Positions 34,574 to 44,699 are shown, counted from the stretch's first letter. The stretch: DNA of 64,000 nucleotides from Comamonas sp. BIGb0124 (GCF_003752175.1 NZ_RJVF01000009.1:124001-188000); one strand, 5' to 3'. Program-made: numbers and translations. Notes: a model not told the origin generated them from the letters alone.

Positions 34574-35245
34574 ATGACAAATCCTCTCGACAAACTCGAC
34601 AACCTGTTCCAGCACAACCGCGACTGGGCAGCTCAGGTGGAGCACGACCGGCCGGGCTTCTTTACCAGTCTCGTCAAACAACAAACGCCACGCTACATGT
34701 GGATCGGCTGCTCCGACAGCCGTGTACCCGCCAACCAGATCACCGGCCTCGACCCGGGGGAAGTGTTCGTTCACCGCAATGTCGCCAACATCGTGGTGCA
34801 TTCCGACCTCAATGCCCTGTCGACCATCCAGTTCGCCGTCGAGCGCCTCAAGGTCGAGCACATCATGGTGGTGGGCCACTACGGCTGCTCGGGCGTGCAG
34901 GCCGCGCTCGAGGGTGCCCGGATCGGCCTGGCCGACAACTGGCTGCGCCACATCCAAGCCGTGCGCGACCAGCATGCCGAACTGCTGGCCCTGGTGCCCG
35001 AAGACCAGAAGGCCAACGTCCTCTGCGAGCTCAATGTGATCGAGCAGGTGGCCAACGTGTGCACGAGCACGGTGATCGAAGACGCCTGGCGCAACGGCCA
35101 GCCCGTGACCATCCATGGCTGGGCCTTCGGTGTGCACGACGGCCTGCTGCAGGACCTCAAGCTCACCGTTTCCACGCTGCAGCAACTGCGCGACAGCCGG
35201 GCCGAGGCGCTGGCCCAGGTCCGCAGCAAGTACGGCGCGGCCTGA
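34574..35245 (+). CDS. can: Beta-class carbonic anhydrase
   Basis: 223 residues. Zinc ligands Cys46, His102 and Cys105 (GCSDSR and GHYGCSG) and the Asp48/Arg50 dyad mark the Can/CynT beta class; HRNVANIVV is also typical. It interconverts CO2 and bicarbonate in the cytoplasm. It is 84 bases downstream of liuA in the same direction and ends at a strong terminator, so it may be read with liuA and supply bicarbonate to the biotin-dependent methylcrotonyl-CoA carboxylase (inference). It has no strong ribosome binding site. Confidence 0.95.
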   Translation: MTNPLDKLDNLFQHNRDWAAQVEHDRPGFFTSLVKQQTPRYMWIGCSDSRVPANQITGLDPGEVFVHRNVANIVVHSDLNALSTIQFAVERLKVEHIMVVGHYGCSGVQAALEGARIGLADNWLRHIQAVRDQHAELLALVPEDQKANVLCELNVIEQVANVCTSTVIEDAWRNGQPVTIHGWAFGVHDGLLQDLKLTVSTLQQLRDSRAEALAQVRSKYGAA

Positions 35246-35259
35246 TCCCGCGCGGGCGG

Positions 35260-35306
35260 CGCGGTGCATCCCCGGGCTCCAGGCCGGGGATGCACCGCGT
35301 TTCCTC
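35260..35306 (+). terminator. Strong intrinsic terminator after can
   Basis: A perfect 16-bp stem (35260-35275 paired with 35284-35299, arms starting CGCGGTGCATCC) with an 8-base loop is followed by TTTCCTCT. It closes the liuA-can unit and separates it from the thiolase gene. Confidence 0.8.
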
Positions 35307-35435
35307 TCAGGCTGTGCGAAACATGCCGCACGCGGGTCTGCCGTGCCTTCGGGTACGGACACCGGCGGGCGGCCATGACCGCCGGGGCCGACCGGTCTCC
35401 TGGCGTTTTTCCCAGACCTCTAACAGGAGACAGAC

Positions 35436-36656
35436 ATGAGCCGCCCACTTCCCCTTTCCTCGCTCGCCGACGATCCCGTGGTCATCACGGGTGCCGCACG
35501 CACGCCCATGGGCGCATTCAACGGCGACTTCGCCGGCCTGGCTGCGCATGATCTCGGCGGTGTCGCCATCGGTGCCGCCGTCGCACGCGCGGGCATCGCG
35601 CCCGAGTCCGTCGACGAACTGTTCTTCGGCAATTGCCTGATGGCCGGCCAGGGCCAGGCCCCCGCCCGCCAGGCCGGCTTCAAGGGCGGCCTGCCGCAGA
35701 GCGCCGGTGCGGTCACTCTCTCGAAGATGTGCGGCTCCGGCATGAAGGCCGCCATGCTGGCCCACGACCTGCTGGCCGTCGGCACCCATTCGGTGGTGGT
35801 GGCCGGCGGCATGGAGAGCATGACCAATGCGCCCTACCTGCTCAACAAGGGCCGCAACGGCTATCGCATGGGGCACGACAAGGTCTACGACCACATGATG
35901 CTCGACGGCCTCGAGGACGCCTACGAGGCCGGCCGCTCCATGGGCACCTTCGGCGAGGACTGCGCCGCCCAGTACCGCTTCACCCGCGAGGCCCAGGACG
36001 CCTTTGCCACCGCCAGCGTGACCCGTGCGCAGGCGGCAGCCGCTTCGGGCGCGTTCGATGCCGAGATCGCGCCGGTGACACTCAAGACCCGCGCCGGCGA
36101 CGTCGTCGTTTCGCGCGACGAGGGGCCGGCCAAGGCGAGGCTCGACAAGATCGCCAGCCTCAAGCCCGCCTTCAAGAAGGACGGCGGCACCATCACCGCC
36201 GCATCGAGTTCGTCCATCAACGATGGGGCTGCCGCCCTGGTGATGATGCGCCAGTCCACGGCCGCGCGCCTGGGCAGCCGTCCGCTGGCGCGTGTGGTGG
36301 CCCATGCCACGCATGCGCAGGCCCCCGAATGGTTCACCACCGCCCCGGTCGCCGCCACCCGCAAGCTGCTCGATCAGGCCGGCTGGCAGGTCGCCGATGT
36401 CGACCTCTGGGAAATCAACGAAGCCTTTGCCGTGGTTCCCATGGCCCTCATGCACGATCTCGACGTGCCCCATGACCGCGTCAACGTCCATGGCGGCGCC
36501 TGCGCGCTGGGCCATCCCATCGGGGCCAGCGGTGCCCGCATCGTCGTCACGCTGCTGCATGCCCTGCGGGCCCGGGGCGGCCGGCGCGGCGTGGCCACGT
36601 TGTGCATCGGCGGCGGCGAAGCCGTCGCCATGGCCTTCGAACTGCTGGACGCCTGA
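35436..36656 (+). CDS. Acetyl-CoA acetyltransferase (thiolase)
   Basis: 406 residues. Active-site Cys99 in SKMCGSGMKA, His in CALGHPIGASG and the second Cys in TLCIGGGEAVAMAFE are all present, as in degradative/biosynthetic thiolases. It splits acetoacetyl-CoA, a product line of leucine breakdown, or condenses acetyl-CoA. The leader CAGGAGACA (35424-35432) matches other genes of the liu region. Followed 78 bases later by a second acyl-CoA dehydrogenase. Confidence 0.94.
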   Translation: MSRPLPLSSLADDPVVITGAARTPMGAFNGDFAGLAAHDLGGVAIGAAVARAGIAPESVDELFFGNCLMAGQGQAPARQAGFKGGLPQSAGAVTLSKMCGSGMKAAMLAHDLLAVGTHSVVVAGGMESMTNAPYLLNKGRNGYRMGHDKVYDHMMLDGLEDAYEAGRSMGTFGEDCAAQYRFTREAQDAFATASVTRAQAAAASGAFDAEIAPVTLKTRAGDVVVSRDEGPAKARLDKIASLKPAFKKDGGTITAASSSSINDGAAALVMMRQSTAARLGSRPLARVVAHATHAQAPEWFTTAPVAATRKLLDQAGWQVADVDLWEINEAFAVVPMALMHDLDVPHDRVNVHGGACALGHPIGASGARIVVTLLHALRARGGRRGVATLCIGGGEAVAMAFELLDA

Positions 36657-36734
36657 ACGCGCAGCCTATTCTTCAACACGACACCGGTGGGGCAGGGCCG
36701 ACAGGGCCCGCACCTGCCGGGCAGGAGACCCGCC

Positions 36735-37874
36735 ATGCTGCTGACCGCCGAGCAAGAGCAGATCCGCGACGCCGTGCGCGACTTCGCGCAGCGTGAACTC
36801 TGGCCCCATGCCGCGCGCTGGGACCGCGAACACCATTTTCCGCACGAAGCCCACCGGGGCCTGGCCGAACTGGGGGCCTACGGCATCTGCGTGCCCGAAT
36901 CGCTGGGCGGCGCAGGGCTGGACTACCTCACGCTGGCCCTGGTGCTCGAAGAGATCGCCGCGGGCGACGGCGGCACCAGCACGGCCATTTCGGTCACCAA
37001 CTGCCCCGTCAATGCCATCCTGATGCGCGACGGCAGCCCCGAGCAGCAGCGACGCTGGCTCGTCCCGCTGGCGCAGGGCGAGATGCTGGGGGCCTTCTGC
37101 CTGACCGAACCGCAGGCCGGCAGCGATGCCTCGGCCTTGCGCACCACCGCCGTGCGCGAAGGCGACAGCTACGTGATCGAGGGCGTCAAGCAGTTCATCA
37201 CCAGCGGCCGCAACGGCTCGGTGGCCATCGTCATCGCCGCCACCGACCGCGCGGCCGGCAAGAAAGGCCTCAGCGCGTTTCTGGTGCCCACCGATACGCC
37301 GGGCTATACCGTGGCCCGCCTCGAAGACAAGATGGGCCAGCATTCCACCGACACCGCGCTGATCCAGTTCGACCAGTGCCGCATCCCGGTCGAGCAGCGC
37401 ATCGGCGCCGAGGGCGAGGGCTACCGCATCGCGCTGGGTGCGCTCGAAGGCGGACGGATCGGCATCGCCGCGCAGAGCGTGGGCATGGCGCGCAGCGCCT
37501 TCGAGGTTGCGCTGGCCTATGCACACGAACGCACCGCTTTCGGCCGCAGCATCTACGAACAGCAGGCCGTGTCCTTCCGGCTGGCCGAATGCGCCACCCG
37601 CATCGAAGCCGCGCGCCAGCTCATCTGGCATGCCGCCGCGCTGCGCGACGCCGGCCGCCCCTGCCTGCAGGAAGCCGCCATGGCCAAGCTGTATGCCACC
37701 GAGATGGCCGAGACGGTGTGCAGCGCCGCCATCCAGACGCTGGGCGGCTACGGTTATGTCCAGGACTTTCCGCTCGAACGCATCTACCGCGACGTGCGGG
37801 TCTGCCAGATCTACGAGGGCACTTCCGATATCCAGAAGCTGCTCATCGCCCGCGAGCTGGCCGCCCGCCGCTGA
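36735..37874 (+). CDS. Acyl-CoA dehydrogenase (short/branched-chain type)
   Basis: 379 residues from the ATG at 36735 (CAGGAGAC at 36722). FAD-binding FCLTEPQAGSD and FITSGRNG are present, and the catalytic base is the standard C-terminal Glu361 in IYEGTSDIQ, unlike liuA. It oxidises a short or branched acyl-CoA; context suggests a branched-chain or fatty acyl intermediate. Distinct from isovaleryl-CoA dehydrogenase; exact substrate not resolvable by eye. Confidence 0.92.
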   Translation: MLLTAEQEQIRDAVRDFAQRELWPHAARWDREHHFPHEAHRGLAELGAYGICVPESLGGAGLDYLTLALVLEEIAAGDGGTSTAISVTNCPVNAILMRDGSPEQQRRWLVPLAQGEMLGAFCLTEPQAGSDASALRTTAVREGDSYVIEGVKQFITSGRNGSVAIVIAATDRAAGKKGLSAFLVPTDTPGYTVARLEDKMGQHSTDTALIQFDQCRIPVEQRIGAEGEGYRIALGALEGGRIGIAAQSVGMARSAFEVALAYAHERTAFGRSIYEQQAVSFRLAECATRIEAARQLIWHAAALRDAGRPCLQEAAMAKLYATEMAETVCSAAIQTLGGYGYVQDFPLERIYRDVRVCQIYEGTSDIQKLLIARELAARR

Positions 37875-37905
37875 GAGACGGTTCGCACTGGCTACACTCG
37901 CGGGC

Positions 37906-38355
37906 ATGTCTTCCCGTTCCCGCGCGCTGCCTGCCGATCCCCTGACCCAGCCCTGTCCCTGCGGACGCCTCGACGCCCGCCGCCGGCCGCTGAGCCATGG
38001 CGGCTGCTGTGCGCCGTATCTGGCGGACTGGGCGGGCCATCCGGCCCCCGACGCCGAAAGCCTGATGCGTTCGCGCTACAGCGCCTTTGTCCTGCTGCGC
38101 GAGGACTACCTGCGCGCCACCTGGGACAGCGCGCATGTGCCTGCCGATCTCGCACTCGATGCGTCCATCCGCTGGTTGGGGCTGGAGGTGCGCCGTCACC
38201 GCACGCTCGGCGCCACGCAGGCCGAAGTCGAGTTCGTGGCGCGCTGGCGCGAAGCCGGCCGAGCCGTGCGGCTGCACGAACGCAGCCGTTTCGAGCGACG
38301 TGACGGGCGCTGGTTTTATGTCGATGGCGACATCGACCCGGTGCCGCAGCCCTGA
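37906..38355 (+). CDS. YchJ-family (UPF0225) protein
   Basis: 149 residues. An N-terminal SEC-C-like Cys cluster (QPCPCGRL and GGCCAPYL) and the segment LMRSRYSAFVLLREDYLRATW are diagnostic of the YchJ family. The C-terminal half is an NTF2-like fold. Function is unknown; the Cys cluster probably binds zinc. Starts 31 bases after the acyl-CoA dehydrogenase. Confidence 0.87.
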   Translation: MSSRSRALPADPLTQPCPCGRLDARRRPLSHGGCCAPYLADWAGHPAPDAESLMRSRYSAFVLLREDYLRATWDSAHVPADLALDASIRWLGLEVRRHRTLGATQAEVEFVARWREAGRAVRLHERSRFERRDGRWFYVDGDIDPVPQP

Positions 38356-38633
38356 CGGCCGGCTTTCACGCGCTACAGGCCGGTGTGGGCCCGCTGCCGG
38401 GCCGTGCCCGTGGCCCTGGTCCGGCGGGCTCGTGCAGGGCTGGCCTACAGCCTCCGAGCCCGTGCCCGTACAACGGATCCGGCCGGCTGTAGGACAGGTC
38501 GCCGGCTCGGCGTCCCGGGCGAGACAAGCGGCGAGGCAATCGATATTCTGGGGATGTCCTCGGGCCTGTGGGCCGGTGCCTTCATGTGCCGTCCGCAAGC
38601 CCTGTCCATCGATTCCATCTCAGGAGAAAGCCT

Positions 38634-39071
38634 ATGTCCGAAAAAATCGCCACCGTTGCCTGGCTGGGTGCCGGCAAGACCGGCAAGGGCCAGATCAGCA
38701 CCGAAACGGGCGTCCTCAAGGACCAGCCCTATGGCTTCGGTACACGATTCGGTGACGACCGCAGCGGCACCAATCCCGAAGAGCTGCTGGGGGCCGCGCA
38801 TGCCGCCTGCTTCACCATGGCCTTCGCCTTCGCGGCCGAAGGCGCCGGCTTTGCCGTCGACCGGGCCAACACGCAGGCCAAGGTGCGCCTGGCCAAGGAT
38901 GCCGAAGGCTTTGTCATCGACCGCATCACCTTGACCTTCGAGGCCAAGGTGCCGGGCCTGGACGAAGCCCAGTTCAAGACGCTGGCCGACGGTGCCAAGC
39001 GCAACTGCCCGCTGTCGAAGGCGCTGGCCAGCGTGCCCGAGATCGTGCTCGACGCCAAACTGCTGGATTGA
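38634..39071 (+). CDS. osmC: OsmC-family peroxiredoxin
   Basis: 145 residues. The two redox Cys are Cys59 (AAHAACFTMA) and Cys125 (KRNCPLSKAL), in the standard OsmC arrangement. The family reduces organic hydroperoxides and is often stress-induced. AGGAGAAAG precedes the ATG. The 278-bp gap upstream (38356-38633) has no gene but holds a loose inverted repeat CCTACAGCC/GGCTGTAGG (38444-38452, 38485-38493). It is followed immediately by a small secreted protein gene. Confidence 0.93.
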   Translation: MSEKIATVAWLGAGKTGKGQISTETGVLKDQPYGFGTRFGDDRSGTNPEELLGAAHAACFTMAFAFAAEGAGFAVDRANTQAKVRLAKDAEGFVIDRITLTFEAKVPGLDEAQFKTLADGAKRNCPLSKALASVPEIVLDAKLLD

Positions 39072-39085
39072 CCCGGAGACCCGCC

Positions 39086-39676
39086 ATGACTTCCTACTCC
39101 CGTACGGCAAGAACGCGCCGACCCGGCGCGTCTGCAGCAGCCTTGCGTGCCCATGAACATCCCGATGACGCCCGTTCCGGCTCCCGCCGGGGTGCACGTC
39201 TGGGCCAGATGCTGCGGCTGGGTGCCGCAACCGTGGTCGTGATGGCGGGCCTGGTGGCCTGGGGCGAGAGTCGCGCCCAGACCCCTTCCACACAGGTGCC
39301 GACGGCCCAGGAGCGGGCCGGCCTGAGCGTGACCGAACGCCGCGAGGCCGCCGCTGCGGCCATCGAGGGCAAACGCGGCAATCTCGACGACCGCGGCGCC
39401 GACTACCAGTCCAACGCACTGCAGCGTTGTGCCCGCCTGCCCGCCGAGCAGCGCACCGATTGCGAATCGCGCGTGCGCGGCGAGGGCGCGGCCAGCGGCA
39501 GCGTGCAGGGTGGCGGCATCATCCGCCGCAGCGAGACCACCACGATCTCCCCGGCACCGCAGCCGCCCGCAGGCCCCGGTACCCCGGGTGTTCGCGAGCT
39601 GCCGCCCCTGCCGGTGCCGACACCGGGCGCAAATCCCACCACGCCGGCTCCGGCCGTCCGCGGGTCGGGTTATTGA
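39086..39676 (+). CDS. Hypothetical secreted/anchored proline-rich protein
   Basis: 196 residues from the ATG at 39086, preceded by GGAGAC; a frame-mate 6 codons upstream overlaps osmC. A basic N-terminus and one hydrophobic helix (~44-60, LGAATVVVMAGLVAWG then SRAQ) act as a signal or anchor. The exported part has the motif RCARLPAEQRTDCESRV, recognisable in small Burkholderiales exported proteins, and a low-complexity Pro/Thr tail. Function unknown. Confidence 0.75.
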   Translation: MTSYSRTARTRRPGASAAALRAHEHPDDARSGSRRGARLGQMLRLGAATVVVMAGLVAWGESRAQTPSTQVPTAQERAGLSVTERREAAAAAIEGKRGNLDDRGADYQSNALQRCARLPAEQRTDCESRVRGEGAASGSVQGGGIIRRSETTTISPAPQPPAGPGTPGVRELPPLPVPTPGANPTTPAPAVRGSGY

Positions 39677-39742
39677 GCCTCGATCGCACCGCTTCGGCCG
39701 CCCTGCCTTAACATGACGGATTCCTGAATTCGCGAGGTAGCG

Positions 39743-40402
39743 GTGTTGACTTTCGATGCGGTGCTTTTTGATTGCGATGGTGTGCTGGTCGACAGCGAGC
39801 CCATCACCAACGGTGTTCTGCGCGACATGCTCGAGGAAGAAGGCTGGAAACTGACGGCCGAGCAGTGTTTCGAGATCTTTGTCGGCAAGGCCGTCAAGGA
39901 CGAGTCCGCGCGCATCCAGCATCACACCGGCAAGCCGGTCACCGAAGCCTGGCTCACGGGCTTTCGCGAGCGTCGCAACCTGCAGCTCGAGTCGCGTCTC
40001 ACGGCCATTCCCGACATCCACGGTGCCGTCGAAACGCTGCATCGCGCCAGCCAGGGGCGCATCGCATGCGCCTCGGGGGCCGATCGCTTCAAGGTCGAAC
40101 TGCAACTGCGCAAGGTCGGTCTGCATCATTTCTTCGAGGGCCGCATCTTCAGCGGCCACGAAATGCCGCGCAGCAAACCGGCGCCGGATGTGTACCTCGC
40201 CGCGGCTGCGGCCCTGCAGGTCGATCCCCGCCGATGTGCGGTGGTCGAAGACACCGTCACCGGCGTGACGGCGGGCGTTGCCGCAGGCGCCACCGTCTTT
40301 GCCTATGCGCCCTCGGGCAGCGGCGAGGCCTTGCTGGCTGCCGGCGCCAGCCAGACCTTCACGCGCATGACGCAGCTCGGCGACCTGATTCGACTGGCCT
40401 GA
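39743..40402 (+). CDS. HAD-superfamily phosphatase (beta-phosphoglucomutase-like)
   Basis: 219 residues from a GTG at 39743 with GAGGTA just upstream. Catalytic motif VLFDCDGVLVDSEP (Asp9 and Asp11), Ser in ACASGADRF, Lys in RSKPAPDVYL and acidic motif VVEDTVTGVTAG give a complete HAD-IA enzyme with an alpha-helical cap, in the GS1-like/YieH group. Likely a sugar-phosphate phosphatase or mutase; substrate unknown. Confidence 0.88.
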   Translation: MLTFDAVLFDCDGVLVDSEPITNGVLRDMLEEEGWKLTAEQCFEIFVGKAVKDESARIQHHTGKPVTEAWLTGFRERRNLQLESRLTAIPDIHGAVETLHRASQGRIACASGADRFKVELQLRKVGLHHFFEGRIFSGHEMPRSKPAPDVYLAAAAALQVDPRRCAVVEDTVTGVTAGVAAGATVFAYAPSGSGEALLAAGASQTFTRMTQLGDLIRLA

Positions 40403-40475
40403 TCGGGCCGCAGTCCTCTCGGGGTGCATCGGTCGGCCTAGGGCATCTACCGATGCCGGAGCCCCCTGTATTGGA

Positions 40476-40497
40476 TTGACGTTGACGTAAACGTTAA
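40476..40497. promoter_or_regulatory. LiuR-type operator 3 (upstream of acyl-CoA synthetase)
   Basis: Identical to operator 2 over 22 bp except for one base (arm AACGTTAA instead of AACGTCAA). It ends 70 bases before the acyl-CoA synthetase ATG, bringing that gene into the LiuR regulon. Confidence 0.85.
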
Positions 40498-40567
40498 CCA
40501 GAATGTTTCCATAGGCCAGGCGGGCCGCTGCATGCCCGCGCGCCCAACCGATCAGGAGACATTCACC

Positions 40568-42322
40568 ATGCAGGCCACCCCTCGGACTTTGTCCTCGCCC
40601 GCCCTCGAGGCGCAAGATTTCCACAGCGGGTCGAGCTACGCGCGGGGCGCGCAGCACCCGCCGCTCATCGAGCAGACCCTGGGTGCTTTCATGGACGGCA
40701 TGGTCGCGCGCCATGGCGCTGCAGAGGCGCTGGTGTGCGTGCACCAGGGCCTGCGCTACACCTACGCACAGCTGCAGCAGGCCGCGCGGCAACTGGCCAG
40801 CGCCTTGCTGCGCCAGGGTCTTCAGCCGGGCGACCGGGTGGGCATCTGGTCGCACAACAATGCCGAATGGGTGCTGCTGCAACTGGCCACGGCCGAGGTC
40901 GGTCTGGTGCTGGTCAACATCAACCCCGCCTACCGCACCAGCGAACTCGAATACGCGCTCAACAAGGTGGGCTGCAAGGCGCTGGTGTCCATGCGTGCCT
41001 TCAAGACCAGCCGCTACCTCGAGATGGTGCGCGAGCTCGCACCCGAACTGGCCACCTGCCCGGCGGGCCGTCTCGCCGCGCGCCGCCTGCCCCTGCTGCG
41101 CCTGGTGTGCTGGATCGACGTCGCCGGGCAGGGCGACGACGAGGCCGGCATGCTGCGTTTCTCCGACCTGTTCGCACAGGGCGATCCCGAGGATGCAGCC
41201 GTGGCCCGGATTGCCGGTTCCCTCGATCCGCACGATCCCATCAACATCCAGTTCACCAGCGGCACCACCGGTTTTCCCAAGGGCGCGGCGCTCACGCATC
41301 GCAACATCCTCAACAACGGGTTTTTCATCGGCGAATGCATGAAGCTCGGCCCCGGCGACCGGCTCTGCATCCCCGTGCCCCTGTACCACTGCTTCGGCAT
41401 GGTGCTGGGCAACCTGGCCTGCCTCACGCACGGCTCGGCCATCGTCTATCCCAGCGACGGTTTCGACCCGCTGGCGGTGCTGCAGACCGTGCAGGCCGAG
41501 CGCTGCACCGGACTGCACGGCGTGCCCACCATGTTCATCGCCGAGCTCGACCATCCGCGTTTCGCCGAGTTCGATCTGTCGACCCTGCGCACCGGCATCA
41601 TGGCCGGCTCGCCCTGCCCGATCGAGATCATGAAACGCGTGGTCAACGAGATGAATCTCTCGCAGATCACCATCGCCTACGGCATGACCGAAACCAGCCC
41701 CGTCAGTTGCCAGAGCTCGACCGACACGCCGCTGGACAAGCGTGTCGCCACCGTGGGCACGGTGCAGCCCCACCTCGAAGTCAAGATCGTCGACCCGGAA
41801 AGCGGCGAGTGCGTGCCCGTCGGGCAGTCGGGCGAGCTGTGCACGCGCGGCTACTCCGTCATGCACGGCTATTGGGGCGACGAGGCCAAGACCCGCGAGG
41901 CCATCGATGCCGAGCAGTGGATGCACACGGGCGATCTCGCGGTGATGGACGCGCAGGGCTACGTCAACATCGTCGGGCGGATGAAGGACATGGTCATCCG
42001 GGGCGGCGAGAACATCTACCCGCGCGAGATCGAGGAGTTCCTCTATCGCCACCCCAAGGTGCAGGACGTGCAGGTCGTGGGCGTGCCCGATCGCAAGTAC
42101 GGCGAGGAACTGTGTGCCTGGATCATCGCCCGCCCCGGCGCGACGCTGGACGAAGACGAGATCCGCACCTTCTGCCAGGGCCAGATCGCCCACTACAAGA
42201 TCCCCCGGCACATCGTCTTCACCGATGCCTTTCCGATGACGGTCACCGGCAAGATCCAGAAATTCAAGATCCGCGACGAGATGAAGCAGCGGCTGGGGCT
42301 CGAGGAAGAGAAGACCGCCTGA
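40568..42322 (+). CDS. AMP-dependent acyl-CoA synthetase
   Basis: 584 residues from the ATG at 40568 (CAGGAGAC at 40553). The AMP-binding loop [10 protein letters not shown] (230-239), [17 protein letters not shown] and the C-terminal [20 protein letters not shown] and [11 protein letters not shown] motifs are complete. It belongs to the medium-chain/ACSF2-like group. Placement behind LiuR operator 3 suggests activation of isovalerate or other branched acids to their CoA esters. Confidence 0.93.
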   Translation: MQATPRTLSSPALEAQDFHSGSSYARGAQHPPLIEQTLGAFMDGMVARHGAAEALVCVHQGLRYTYAQLQQAARQLASALLRQGLQPGDRVGIWSHNNAEWVLLQLATAEVGLVLVNINPAYRTSELEYALNKVGCKALVSMRAFKTSRYLEMVRELAPELATCPAGRLAARRLPLLRLVCWIDVAGQGDDEAGMLRFSDLFAQGDPEDAAVARIAGSLDPHDPINIQFTSGTTGFPKGAALTHRNILNNGFFIGECMKLGPGDRLCIPVPLYHCFGMVLGNLACLTHGSAIVYPSDGFDPLAVLQTVQAERCTGLHGVPTMFIAELDHPRFAEFDLSTLRTGIMAGSPCPIEIMKRVVNEMNLSQITIAYGMTETSPVSCQSSTDTPLDKRVATVGTVQPHLEVKIVDPESGECVPVGQSGELCTRGYSVMHGYWGDEAKTREAIDAEQWMHTGDLAVMDAQGYVNIVGRMKDMVIRGGENIYPREIEEFLYRHPKVQDVQVVGVPDRKYGEELCAWIIARPGATLDEDEIRTFCQGQIAHYKIPRHIVFTDAFPMTVTGKIQKFKIRDEMKQRLGLEEEKTA

Positions 42323-42696
42323 CGCCAGCCAAAAACCATGCGGGCCCAACGGCCTGTGGCTTCGATGCGTCAATGGCCTTCGCCGCACGGAATTTTTCGA
42401 CGAAGCACTGAACTTTTACCGCTTCAGGCATGTCTTGTGCTTAGGGACATGCATGAGTCTGAACCCCGCGTGCGCAGCACGCGCCGAGGGGCTGTAGTCC
42501 TTCTGCGCATCTGTTGTGAACTTGCTTGCTTTTGGTTGGATGCGGCATGCGGGAATCCACAAGCAGGTGTAGGATGGTTCCAAGCTCACTGTGCAATTGC
42601 TGCTTCGTTTTTGGCGGGGCGGCGCATGCTGGCAACTGGTCCGGCCCCGGCGGGATCAGGTGCTGTTCGTCATGGTAGTACGCGGAAGGTCTTTCT
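42323..42696. other. 374-bp intergenic region upstream of prkA
   Basis: No convincing gene. A short hairpin (GCGTGC, loop GCA, GCACGC at 42468-42482) lies ~145 bases after the synthetase stop without a T-run. The prkA promoter must lie here or upstream; I looked for a sigma-54 -24/-12 element and did not find a credible one. Confidence 0.5.
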
Positions 42697-44619
42697 ATGG
42701 ATGTCATCGGAAACTTCGCAGCCCGTTATGAACGCACCCGCGAGGATGTCATGTCCTTGCAGGAGTATCTCGACCTGTGCAAGCGCGATCCCAAGGCGTA
42801 TGCCACGGCCGCCGAGCGCATGCTCGAAGCCATCGGACAGCCCGAGCTGCTCGATACACGCAACGACTCCCGGCTCTCGCGCCTGTTCGCCAACAAGGTG
42901 ATCAAGATCTACCCGGCGTTCCGCGAGTTCTACGGCATGGAAGACGCCATCGAACAGGTGGTCTCGTATTTCCGGCATGCGGCGCAGGGACTCGAAGAAA
43001 AGAAACAGATCCTCTATCTGCTCGGCCCTGTCGGGGGCGGCAAGAGCTCGATCGCCGAGCGTCTCAAGCAGCTCATCGAACGCGTGCCGTTCTATGCGAT
43101 CCAGGGTTCGCCCGTCAACGAATCGCCGCTGGGCCTGTTCGATGCCACCGAGGACGGCCCGATCCTCGAAAAGGAATACGGCATTCCGCAGCGCTACCTG
43201 CAGCGCATCCTGTCGCCCTGGGCCGTCAAGCGGCTCGAGGAATACGGCGGCGACATCCGCCAGTTCAAGGTGGTCCGGCGCTATCCGTCGGTGTTGCGGC
43301 AGATCGCCGTGGCCAAGACCGAGCCGGGCGACGAGAACAACCAGGACATCTCCTCGCTGGTGGGCAAGGTCGATATCCGCAAGCTCGAGTCGTATGCGCA
43401 AGATGATCCGGACGCCTACAGCTATTCGGGCGGCCTGTGCCTGGCGAATCAGGGGCTGCTCGAATTCGTCGAGATGTTCAAGGCGCCCATCAAGGTCCTG
43501 CATCCGCTGCTCACCGCCACGCAAGAGGGCAACTTCAAGGGCACCGAGGGGTTCGGTGCGATTCCCTTCGACGGCGTGGTGCTCGCGCACAGCAACGAAA
43601 GCGAGTGGAAGGCGTTCCGCAACAACAAGAACAACGAGGCTTTCCTCGACCGCATCTACATCGTCAAGGTGCCGTACTGCCTGCGCGTGACCGAGGAAAT
43701 CAAGATCTACGACAAGCTGGTGCGCAACTCCTCGCTGTCTCAGGCTCCCTGCGCCCCCGGGACCTTGCGCATGATGGCGCAGTTCTCGGCGCTGACCCGG
43801 CTCAAGGAGCCCGAGAACTCGAGCATCTTCAGCAAGCTGCAGGTGTACGACGGCGAGAGCCTCAAGGACACCGACCCCAAGGCCCGTTCCATCCAGGAGT
43901 ACCGCGACTACGCGGGCGTGGACGAAGGCATGAGCGGGGTCTCCACGCGGTTTGCCTTCAAGATCATCTCCAAGGTCTTCAATTTCGACTCGGCCGAGGT
44001 CGCCGCCAATCCCGTGCACCTGATGTACGTGCTCGAGCAGCAGATCGAACGCGAACAGTTCCCTCCGGAAATCGAACAGAAGTACATCGGCTACATCAAG
44101 GAGATGCTGGCGCCGCGGTATGCCGAGTTCATCGGCAAGGAAATCCAGACCGCCTATCTCGAAAGTTACTCGGAATATGGGCAGAACATCTTCGACCGTT
44201 ACGTGACGTATGCCGATTACTGGATCCAGGATCAGGAATACCGTGACGTCGACACCGGCGAGATCTTCGACCGCGGTTCGCTCAACGGCGAGCTCGAGAA
44301 GATCGAGAAACCGGCCGGAATCAGCAATCCCAAGGATTTCCGAAACGAGATCGTGAATTTCGTGCTGCGTGCGCGGGCCGGCAATTCGGGCAAGAACCCG
44401 CTGTGGACCAGCTACGAGAAGCTGCGCAGCGTGATCGAGAAGAAGATGTTCTCGAACACCGAGGAGCTGCTGCCCGTCATCAGCTTCAATGCCAAGAGCA
44501 GCGCCGACGAGCAGAAAAAGCACGAAGACTTCGTGACCCGCATGGTCGAGAAAGGTTACACACCCAAGCAGGTCCGCCTGCTGTGCGAGTGGTACCTGCG
44601 TGTGCGCAAGAGCTCCTGA
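42697..44619 (+). CDS. prkA: PrkA-type serine protein kinase (YeaG)
   Basis: 640 residues, the usual size. An AAA-like N-terminal domain holds Walker A GPVGGGKSS (110-118), followed by the PrkA C-terminal kinase-like domain. GGAAGG precedes the ATG. In enterobacteria yeaG is induced by starvation and works with yeaH and ycgB; here the three genes are contiguous, so a conserved stress/starvation signalling module is expected. Confidence 0.95.
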   Translation: MDVIGNFAARYERTREDVMSLQEYLDLCKRDPKAYATAAERMLEAIGQPELLDTRNDSRLSRLFANKVIKIYPAFREFYGMEDAIEQVVSYFRHAAQGLEEKKQILYLLGPVGGGKSSIAERLKQLIERVPFYAIQGSPVNESPLGLFDATEDGPILEKEYGIPQRYLQRILSPWAVKRLEEYGGDIRQFKVVRRYPSVLRQIAVAKTEPGDENNQDISSLVGKVDIRKLESYAQDDPDAYSYSGGLCLANQGLLEFVEMFKAPIKVLHPLLTATQEGNFKGTEGFGAIPFDGVVLAHSNESEWKAFRNNKNNEAFLDRIYIVKVPYCLRVTEEIKIYDKLVRNSSLSQAPCAPGTLRMMAQFSALTRLKEPENSSIFSKLQVYDGESLKDTDPKARSIQEYRDYAGVDEGMSGVSTRFAFKIISKVFNFDSAEVAANPVHLMYVLEQQIEREQFPPEIEQKYIGYIKEMLAPRYAEFIGKEIQTAYLESYSEYGQNIFDRYVTYADYWIQDQEYRDVDTGEIFDRGSLNGELEKIEKPAGISNPKDFRNEIVNFVLRARAGNSGKNPLWTSYEKLRSVIEKKMFSNTEELLPVISFNAKSSADEQKKHEDFVTRMVEKGYTPKQVRLLCEWYLRVRKSS

Positions 44620-44699
44620 AGAGGGCCTGCAATTTCTCGAGCCGACCGTTTTCCCGGCCCTGCTTTTTCATAGGGCTGAACTGGCTTGGAGGCTGGACC

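Noticed and set aside
38729-42388. A ~1200-codon minus-strand frame opposite osmC, the HAD gene and the acyl-CoA synthetase
   Set aside because: Antisense to real genes, spans the LiuR operator, no recognisable motif.
42323-42696. Possible sigma-54 promoter before prkA
   Set aside because: prkA homologues can be NtrC/sigma-54 controlled, but no GG-N10-GC element with acceptable flanks was found; TTGCT at ~42597 has no matching GG.
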